Source of the DNA: Candidatus Poseidoniales archaeon
GTDB taxonomy: Archaea; Thermoplasmatota; Poseidoniia; Poseidoniales; Thalassarchaeaceae
Reading direction: 5' to 3'
Assembly: GCA_028821815.1 (NCBI GenBank)
Contig: JAPKEY010000097.1
Coordinates: 1 to 5,906 of the forward strand
Length of the DNA stretch: 5,906 bases
Shown: positions 1 through 4,736 of the stretch, piece by piece
How the letters are laid out: each line of letters begins with the position of its first letter
Position numbering within the stretch: the first letter of the stretch is position 1
The notes under the pieces: generated by a model
Databases searched by the model: none
Told to the model about the DNA's origin: nothing
The model's input: only the letters and a program-made list of their open reading frames with translations
Position numbers and translations under genes: made by a program

Positions 1-13
1 AGTTGGCTATGCA

Positions 14-1147
14 TTGACAGCTTGGATGCAGGAAATGGACCTCATATATCGGTTTAGTCACTTTCAAGCCATCCCAAAAGATGTATCATTCACCGAAAAA
101 ATCTTGCTTTTCTTCATCCGCGTCATCACCTCATGGATTTCCCCTGTTTTACTTGGACTGGTCCCGTTTGTTCTCATTGCAGGGTTCCTGAATTCTGAAT
201 CTGGCAGTGGGCAAGTCGAATACTGGGCAATGGCACTTGGAGGCCTCTTTGTCGTTTGGTCACTTGCACAGGGGCGTGCTTTGGCGACCAGTCTGCGAAT
301 TATTGTCGAGGGGCGTGCTGTTCGAATCGCATCGATTCAGCGTAATTCTAAGCGTTTTACGTCCACAACCATTCACATGTGCATCATTGGTATTTTTGCA
401 ACCATGACCTACTGGATCTTGGTTTCAGGTGCTGCGAACACCGACGATATGTCCCTCTTTGAAACATTGGGCCCGGTCATATTTGGGTTTGCAGCCGTCG
501 CCATTCAAGCCATTCTATTTTGGTACACAACTGAGCGGAGAGTCATTGATTCCGAACGTAAAGATACTGCTGCATTTGGGTTTTCATGGGGTTTATTCAT
601 GCAACTTTTCGTGACATGGCACCTACTTAGTGCCCTTCGTAGATTCATGACTGATGATTGGGGCGCTCTACTGATTGTTGAAGAATTTATTCTGATGATT
701 ATGACAGTGGTTGCCGCCATTTGGAGTTTGGCAAAGAATACACATCAACGTGGATTTAGATTGTTCACCAAACAGAACGCCATCTTCTGGGGCTTGTCAT
801 TCGGCATGGCATATTCGGGTTCAATTGCAATGATTGCCGTCCTTGGTTCCAAACTGGCCGAAGGAAGTGGCGTAGCAGGCAGTATAGGGATGTCAGCAAC
901 TATCGGCATTGGCCACCTCATTACGGCAGGAACCATGATGTGGATTCATGCGTGGAGGGTTGGCCAATTATCACACTGGTTGGATTCAGCCAGAGGCGAG
1001 CAAGATAATGCGGGTGTATTGGAAGTAGATGAGGCTGAATTGGAATCCACTGAAGAAGTGATTGAAATCATCGCGGAAGAAACTGTACTGGACATACCTC
1101 CGCCTGTGACCGAGGATGATGCAGTTGAATTGGTGGATTTGGATTAA
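14..1147 (+). CDS. Multi-pass membrane protein with acidic C-terminal tail, unknown function (5' end uncertain)
   Basis: I do not recognise the family. Counted from the TTG at 14, the 377-residue product has seven or eight hydrophobic segments, roughly at residues 37-58, 70-86, 120-138, 152-171, 186-206, 218-238, 256-277 and 288-312, joined by short basic loops (for example around 101-114 and 173-183). The last 43 residues (335-377) form a cytosolic-looking tail with 17 Asp/Glu, no Lys/Arg, and a PPP at 362-364. The start is not settled. The frame is open to the left edge of the window, so the gene may begin outside it. TTG 14, ATG 26 and ATG 35 are possible starts, and none has a good ribosome binding site. 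It converges with the FtsZ-like gene and overlaps it by 4 bases. A coding role is well supported by length and hydrophobic pattern; the function is unknown. Confidence 0.85.
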   Translation: MTAWMQEMDLIYRFSHFQAIPKDVSFTEKILLFFIRVITSWISPVLLGLVPFVLIAGFLNSESGSGQVEYWAMALGGLFVVWSLAQGRALATSLRIIVEGRAVRIASIQRNSKRFTSTTIHMCIIGIFATMTYWILVSGAANTDDMSLFETLGPVIFGFAAVAIQAILFWYTTERRVIDSERKDTAAFGFSWGLFMQLFVTWHLLSALRRFMTDDWGALLIVEEFILMIMTVVAAIWSLAKNTHQRGFRLFTKQNAIFWGLSFGMAYSGSIAMIAVLGSKLAEGSGVAGSIGMSATIGIGHLITAGTMMWIHAWRVGQLSHWLDSARGEQDNAGVLEVDEAELESTEEVIEIIAEETVLDIPPPVTEDDAVELVDLD

Positions 1148-2157
1148 ATTAAACCATCCATAACGCCTCTAGGCAGGCCACTGACAACTGCAACGACACG
1201 CATCCGGTCCCCAAGATCGGGAGATACACGCGCGCCGATAATCACCTGTGCATCGATTGAGAGGCCGTTGGTAAATGCAGCCGAAACTGCCTCAACCTGC
1301 TTCAAAGTCATATGTGGGCCACCTTCAACCTGCAGTAGGCAACCCGTTGCACCTCCAACAGACATAGCAGCGAGTGGGGATGAACTAGCGCGCTCATACA
1401 ATTCTTGGGCCTCGTCACAATGTCCTTCTGCAACGAGAAGGGTCGATCCACCTGATTTTGAAACGATGGCGCGTAAATCCATCAAATCTAGATTGATAAG
1501 ACCGACGTTTGCCAAGGTACGCACCAAACCTTCGGTGAGTTCTTCGACCCAGGCTGAACCCTGTTCCCAATCCACACCTCTTTCCCTAGCCTGCCAAGCC
1601 ATTCGATCAAGGCTGAGTTCCACGCATACATGACTGACCTTGGACAGACGAGAAAGTGCACCTTCCGCAATTTTTTGGCGTTCACTTTGAGCCTCGAATG
1701 GCATCGCTGCAACAGAAACTACCAAGCAACCCGCTTGAATTGCTTGTCGTGCAAATTCAATCGATGCACCTGAGCCTGAGCCTCCGCCCAACCCCGTCAA
1801 CAAAAGCACGAGCTCCGCTCTTTCAAGAAAATGTGCTGCGATGGGTTGCAATGAGCGCATGCGCGCTTCCGCCAATTGTGGCATTCCAGCGCATCCAACT
1901 TCGGAGGGTGACTCCCCGAGCAACAAGCAATTCGCATGGTGTGCGTCTTCCATCGAAGAATCATCAGCGTCAATCAATGTGAGATCGGCCCAATCTGAGA
2001 CTCGATCTTGGGCTGCCTTCGCCCATGCGCAACCCAAACTGCCGATGCCGGCAATGAGCAATTCGCCCTCCTCCATGATGCGGCTTAAACACGGGGGGCC
2101 ATGAGGATTGTGCGAATCAATCTCGTCCGATGTATCTTGAGTATCGTCTCCGCGCAT
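1144..2157 (-). CDS. ftsZ: Divergent FtsZ/tubulin-family GTPase
   Basis: FtsZ-family proteins bind GTP and polymerise into cytoplasmic filaments, usually for cell division. In the 337-residue product the GTP-binding signature GGGSGSG is at 124-130 (family GGGTGTG). The catalytic T7 loop reads NLDLMD at 222-227, keeping the Asn, Asp and Asp of the NxDxxD pattern. The segment from about 218 to 328 aligns by eye with archaeal FtsZ (GLINLD, SSPL, GATGCLL, TLKQVEAV, VIIGARV, VVAVVSGL). The N-terminal glycine loop is weak (GIGSLGCAW at 37-45 instead of a GxGGGGxN type) and the T3 loop is reduced to GCAGMP at 88-93. The protein stops about nine residues after the core, so there is no C-terminal linker or anchor peptide. 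The start is uncertain: ATG 2157 overlaps the upstream TPR gene by 41 bases and adds an acidic, probably disordered leader, whereas ATG 2076 (Met28) sits just before the fold and leaves a 40-base gap. Neither start has a clear Shine-Dalgarno. Which FtsZ paralogue this is cannot be told from the sequence alone. Confidence 0.85.
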   Translation of the reverse strand: MRGDDTQDTSDEIDSHNPHGPPCLSRIMEEGELLIAGIGSLGCAWAKAAQDRVSDWADLTLIDADDSSMEDAHHANCLLLGESPSEVGCAGMPQLAEARMRSLQPIAAHFLERAELVLLLTGLGGGSGSGASIEFARQAIQAGCLVVSVAAMPFEAQSERQKIAEGALSRLSKVSHVCVELSLDRMAWQARERGVDWEQGSAWVEELTEGLVRTLANVGLINLDLMDLRAIVSKSGGSTLLVAEGHCDEAQELYERASSSPLAAMSVGGATGCLLQVEGGPHMTLKQVEAVSAAFTNGLSIDAQVIIGARVSPDLGDRMRVVAVVSGLPRGVMDGLI

Positions 2158-2422
2158 CCCGTGCCCAAGGGTTATCCGGCTCTATTTCCAAGACACGGTC
2201 ATAATACCCTACAGCAGTTTCAAACTCAGAAAGATGTTTGCCGTATAGGTAACCGAGGTTGGAAAGAACAGGGACACATTCTTCAGCCGCTTCAAGCATT
2301 GCCAACAATACTTGCTCGGCGCCAGATAAATCCATGCCCTCCATCAACGTCTCTGCCTCTTCAAGTTGCTCTAATTGATCATCGGTGAGTTCGTATGTAT
2401 TCTCCCAGGTGCGCTCGGCCAT
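2117..2422 (-). CDS. Small TPR-repeat protein upstream of the FtsZ-like gene
   Basis: The product is a 101-residue, acidic, all-helical protein. Residues 51-84 form one clear tetratricopeptide repeat with the usual spacing (L53, N55, LGYLY at 56-60, A70, Y74, L78, P82). Residues 19-50 look like a preceding, more degenerate helical pair. TPRs are protein-binding scaffolds; no catalytic residues are evident and the partner is unknown. I chose the ATG at 2422. The frame is open to an ATG at 2551, but the extra 43 residues are Arg/Ser/Pro-rich and lie in a GC-rich non-coding-looking patch. The true start begins the conserved-looking acidic part (MAERTWENTY). No Shine-Dalgarno precedes it. The gene is cotranscribed with the FtsZ-like gene, overlapping it by 41 bases if that gene uses its longest start, so a role linked to that GTPase is possible but is inference. 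Confidence 0.75.
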   Translation of the reverse strand: MAERTWENTYELTDDQLEQLEEAETLMEGMDLSGAEQVLLAMLEAAEECVPVLSNLGYLYGKHLSEFETAVGYYDRVLEIEPDNPWARDARRRYSRYIGRD

Positions 2423-2467
2423 CGGCCTTGGGAGGCGCCATAGGCTATTCAGAACTGCGCTAGGTTG

Positions 2468-2521
2468 CTCGCGACGCGGGCGCGCGAGATTCGATGCACT
2501 GCGGGGTCTTTTCCTCGCGAC
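2468..2521. repeat. Direct repeat CTCGCGAC, two copies, possible operator
   Basis: CTCGCGAC occurs at 2468-2475 and again at 2514-2521. Each copy contains the palindrome TCGCGA. A matching inverted arm CGCGAG lies at 2483-2488, pairing with CTCGCG at 2468-2473 across a 9-base spacer. The second copy lies 13 bases upstream of the TATA-like box of the rightward operon. Repeated palindromic sites in a divergent promoter region are typical of regulator binding. The sites are short and GC-rich, so chance is not excluded. Confidence 0.35.
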
Positions 2522-2559
2522 TATCAGGGAACGTTTATGGAGGGTATTCAATTCGACCG

Positions 2560-2574
2560 CTCACCATAGGTGAG
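2560..2574 (+). promoter_or_regulatory. Inverted repeat enclosing the Shine-Dalgarno of the first operon gene
   Basis: CTCACC (2560-2565) and GGTGAG (2569-2574) form a perfect 6-base inverted repeat around an ATA loop. The right arm overlaps the Shine-Dalgarno AGGTGA (2568-2573), which lies 9 bases before the ATG at 2583. If transcription begins at or before 2560, a small hairpin could cover the ribosome binding site. Alternatively the repeat could be a protein-binding site. The stem is short, so this is only suggestive. Confidence 0.4.
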
Positions 2575-2582
2575 TCAATACT

Positions 2583-3401
2583 ATGTCTGCATCAACTCAC
2601 CGTGTCCGGCACATCCTCGTCGGGCTGCTCGTGGTGCTACTGATTGCTGGTTCAACACAAGCCCGCCCAACAGGGATTACCGGTGACGAGGCTGAGGGTG
2701 GAACAGATGTGGCCAAGACAGGTTGTACTTGCCATTCAGGAAATGTAATCTCACCAGACGATTCTGTGACTGTCATGATTGCAGATGTGCCATATCATTT
2801 TTCTGCAGACCAACTCTACACGCTGAAAATAGAAATCATTGGTGGGCCCGAAATTGGAGGGACTGCATCAGCCGGATTCTCATTGCGGGTCTCAGATGGC
2901 ATGCTTTCAGCAGGAGCCGGATATGAGGACATGGTTCAGAATGGTGATGATTCAACAACACTCACCCATACTGAAGCAGGTAGTAACCCAACCGATCGAT
3001 CTTGGACGATTGTTTGGACCGCACCTACAACCGCTGGAGGCGATGTGACCTTCTGGCTGGCCGGCAATAGTGTCAATGGTGACGGTGCACCAACAGGAGA
3101 TGCATGGAATCGCCTTTCATTCTCATTGGGTGAAGGTGAGGATTCTGGCAGCACACGCACCATCTTCGCAGGCAATGGTGATGTTGCACCCCCTGCGGCC
3201 GAAAGTGGACATGTTGACCTGCATCATATGGGTGCCCCGTTCCGCGCACATTGGCTTGGGCTCCTCGGATTCGGTGCCGTAATTGCAGTCATCCTATTCT
3301 GTGGCTTCTTCCTACGATACGGATTTAGTCGTCATTACGAAGGGCGGTCGAATTTGGTAAGACTCCGCATGAAACATCTTCGAAGAGGTGACCAACTTTG
3401 A
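2583..3401 (+). CDS. Membrane-anchored choice-of-anchor V/Reeler-like protein with CxCH motif
   Basis: The 272-residue protein begins with a signal peptide (basic HRVRH at 6-10, hydrophobic core 11-23, probable cleavage after STQA at 24-27). A Cys-Thr-Cys-His motif follows at 48-51. Residues about 60-183 form a beta-rich domain with the hallmark wording of choice-of-anchor V/Reeler-like domains: YTLKIEI at 79-85, LTHTEAGS at 127-134, SWTIVWTAP at 140-148, and VTFWLAGNSVNGDG at 155-168. A His-rich stretch (H210, H214, H215, H223) precedes a single C-terminal membrane helix at 224-248 and a basic cytoplasmic tail. Most of the protein is therefore outside the cell membrane. Relatives usually carry CxxCH near the N terminus, suggesting heme c, but here the motif is one residue shorter. 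As first gene of a bc-type operon it may transfer electrons; this is inference. A purely structural or copper-binding role is also possible. Confidence 0.85.
   Translation: MSASTHRVRHILVGLLVVLLIAGSTQARPTGITGDEAEGGTDVAKTGCTCHSGNVISPDDSVTVMIADVPYHFSADQLYTLKIEIIGGPEIGGTASAGFSLRVSDGMLSAGAGYEDMVQNGDDSTTLTHTEAGSNPTDRSWTIVWTAPTTAGGDVTFWLAGNSVNGDGAPTGDAWNRLSFSLGEGEDSGSTRTIFAGNGDVAPPAAESGHVDLHHMGAPFRAHWLGLLGFGAVIAVILFCGFFLRYGFSRHYEGRSNLVRLRMKHLRRGDQL
3385..3391 (+). promoter_or_regulatory. Shine-Dalgarno GAGGTGA that decides a TTG start
   Basis: GAGGTGA inside the end of the preceding gene lies 6 bases before TTG 3398, the same sequence and spacing as in front of the cytochrome b gene (4724-4730 to ATG 4737). 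It supports the TTG over the in-frame ATG at 3416, for which it would be too far upstream. Confidence 0.75.
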
Positions 3402-3847
3402 GTGACGACATCATCATGCGGCTGTTGAAGCAGGTCAAATCTGGCGAGGTGAACCTCGAAGATGCTAGAGCCGCTCTAGAAGGAGTCAACCTCACAGAAG
3501 AAGAGTATGTTACTGCAGTTGACCACGGTGTATTCAATGCCCCTGAACCAGGAACAATTGTTCGATCTAGCATTTCCCCTAGCGCATCTTCTTGGTTGGT
3601 TACAATCGTCTTTGTTTGGGGGTTGTTCTGGACGATATACTGGTCTGGTGGATTGTATTACGGGCTTTTCAATCACTGGGATCAACAATTACTCTCCTTC
3701 TTTATGGCAATGATGTTGACCACCCTAATTATCATGGGCATTGTATATCTCAAATGGGTTATGCCCGATACTGTCATCGTAAAGCATCGCCGAAACAAGT
3801 TCATCGGACCGAAAGACCCCGAAAGTTGGGTCGAATACGAGGTGTAA
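3398..3847 (+). CDS. Small two-helix membrane protein of the bc operon, unknown function
   Basis: The family is not recognised. The 149-residue product has a soluble N-terminal part (1-60) whose LLKQVKSGEVNLEDARAAL stretch at 9-27 resembles the short helical SHOCT-like oligomerisation motif. Two membrane helices follow at about 66-90 and 97-121, then a basic C-terminal segment (HRRNK at 130-134). The topology is probably both ends in the cytoplasm. It has no Cys and no conserved-looking heme ligand pair. The TTG start overlaps the TGA of the previous gene (TTGA, 3398-3401), and its own stop is 2 bases before the Rieske start, so translation is probably coupled on both sides. Its place inside the operon suggests an accessory or assembly subunit of the complex; this is inference from position only. 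Confidence 0.85.
   Translation: MSDDIIMRLLKQVKSGEVNLEDARAALEGVNLTEEEYVTAVDHGVFNAPEPGTIVRSSISPSASSWLVTIVFVWGLFWTIYWSGGLYYGLFNHWDQQLLSFFMAMMLTTLIIMGIVYLKWVMPDTVIVKHRRNKFIGPKDPESWVEYEV
3839..3844 (+). promoter_or_regulatory. Shine-Dalgarno GAGGTG fixing the Rieske start
   Basis: GAGGTG ends 5 bases before ATG 3850. It shows that the Rieske gene starts here and not further upstream, although its frame is open back to 3592 inside the preceding gene. Confidence 0.75.
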
Positions 3848-3849
3848 TC

Positions 3850-4725
3850 ATGGCTAGACAATTCCGACTCAGGCCAGCACCAGGAGTTGTTGATGTGACA
3901 CCCCCTGAGCGCGTGGTGACGACGCTTGATCGTCGCAAATTCATGAAGTACACATTCAACGCAGCCGGTGGTGTCATCGCCATGGTAAGCCTAGGTGCTG
4001 TTGGTTTTGCATCTTTCTTGATGGGGCAAGCAAGCGTAGGCGCACAAGATACTGGCGTCAGATATTGGGTCCCAAAGGGTGCAGAAGACACTGTTTGGTA
4101 TGGAGATATGCACGAACAAATCATGAAAAAATCCGATTTGGTTGCAGAAGCCGCAAACTCAGACACCGGCATGGCGGGTGCCCAAGGTGTTTGGAGTGGC
4201 TTACCTGTGAATATCGTATACATCCCTCATGAGGAAAATAAATCAAAGCCTCCTTCTGAAGGTGTGCCAAGAATTCAATATGGAGAAGGAAGGGATTCTG
4301 CTGGTTCATTTATTGGGCATGGTCGTGAGATTTTCGATGTTACCCTGGAGGATGGAAGTCCAGATACGGCATTGCAACCCCATGACAACATTCTCCTTTT
4401 GTTCAGCCGGTGCCCCCATCTGTGTTGTATCCCGGGTTGGCAATTGGTAGCCAATGATTTCACATCAGATACTTGGTTGCCAGGCGGCGTAGATGCAGGG
4501 GGGAACAAACTGTTCTGTATCTGCCACTCGTCCCGTTATGATCCAACTATGCTTGAGAAGAATGCCAACCGCAACCGAAATGATGGTTCAACATTTCAAT
4601 ATTTTGGTGTCCGCCGAACCGGTGGACCAGCTCCAGTTGGGCTCCCACTCATCCCATTTGTTGTCACTGATGATGTGATTGAGGGATTAGATACATACCA
4701 GGAATGGTACACATTTTGCGATTGA
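3850..4725 (+). CDS. petC: Rieske iron-sulfur protein of a cytochrome bc/b6f-type complex
   Basis: This protein carries a 2Fe-2S cluster that takes an electron from quinol at the outer quinol site and hands it to a c-type acceptor. The 291-residue product has a twin-arginine motif (DRRKFMK at 27-33) followed by a membrane anchor at about 37-58, typical of Tat-exported, uncleaved Rieske proteins. Cluster box I is CPHLCC (188-193) and box II is CICHSSRY (223-230). By family rules C188, H190, C223 and H226 bind iron, and C193-C225 form the disulfide. The Ser and Tyr that raise the cluster potential are kept (S228, Y230). Unusual points are Cys192 in place of the box I Gly, Ser227 in place of the box II Gly, a long stretch (about 130 residues) between anchor and box I, and 29 residues between the boxes. 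It is also called QcrA in bc nomenclature. It lies 11 bases before the cytochrome b gene. Confidence 0.95.
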   Translation: MARQFRLRPAPGVVDVTPPERVVTTLDRRKFMKYTFNAAGGVIAMVSLGAVGFASFLMGQASVGAQDTGVRYWVPKGAEDTVWYGDMHEQIMKKSDLVAEAANSDTGMAGAQGVWSGLPVNIVYIPHEENKSKPPSEGVPRIQYGEGRDSAGSFIGHGREIFDVTLEDGSPDTALQPHDNILLLFSRCPHLCCIPGWQLVANDFTSDTWLPGGVDAGGNKLFCICHSSRYDPTMLEKNANRNRNDGSTFQYFGVRRTGGPAPVGLPLIPFVVTDDVIEGLDTYQEWYTFCD

Positions 4726-4730
4726 GGTGA
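4724..4730 (+). promoter_or_regulatory. Shine-Dalgarno GAGGTGA of the cytochrome b gene
   Basis: GAGGTGA overlaps the Rieske stop codon and ends 6 bases before ATG 4737. It supports a start that includes the extra N-terminal hydrophobic segment of cytochrome b, rather than a later Met (29, 50 or 70). Confidence 0.75.
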
Positions 4731-4736
4731 ATAATA

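Larger units (their letters stand above)
2423..2582. promoter_or_regulatory. Divergent intergenic region between the TPR/FtsZ pair and the cytochrome bc operon
   Basis: This 160-base region must hold the promoters for both directions. For the rightward operon there is a TATA-like TTTATG at 2534-2539. With typical archaeal spacing this would place transcription initiation near 2560-2566, giving a short leader that still contains the Shine-Dalgarno. No convincing TATA box was found for the leftward genes. The central part (about 2468-2510) is clearly more GC-rich than its surroundings. The promoter call is inference from position and a weak box. Confidence 0.45.

Noticed and set aside
1268..1982. 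Rightward open frames across the FtsZ-like gene (1268-1633 and 1656-1982)
   Set aside because: They are antisense to a gene with clear FtsZ motifs, have no recognisable domain or ribosome binding site, and look like codon shadows.
2468..2488. Possible terminator hairpin (CTCGCG ... CGCGAG)
   Set aside because: No gene ends here: it lies upstream of both divergent genes, and no T-run follows the arm directly. It is kept only as a possible operator.
2423..2551. N-terminal extension of the TPR protein to ATG 2551
   Set aside because: The 43 extra residues are Arg/Pro/Ser-rich with no repeat character, and the region looks like a GC-rich promoter; it would also swallow most of the divergent control region.
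3592..3849. Upstream extension of the Rieske reading frame
   Set aside because: The frame is open but lies inside the two-helix protein gene. GAGGTG at 3839-3844 sets the start at 3850, and the Tat motif falls at the expected distance from that Met.
3801..4223. Leftward 140-residue open frame across the start of the Rieske gene
   Set aside because: It is antisense to the Tat signal and N-terminal region of a confidently identified gene, with no recognisable domain.
4516..4527. CxCH of the Rieske protein read as a second heme c motif
   Set aside because: CICH at 223-226 is Rieske box II, with the matching box I upstream; its Cys and His bind the iron-sulfur cluster.
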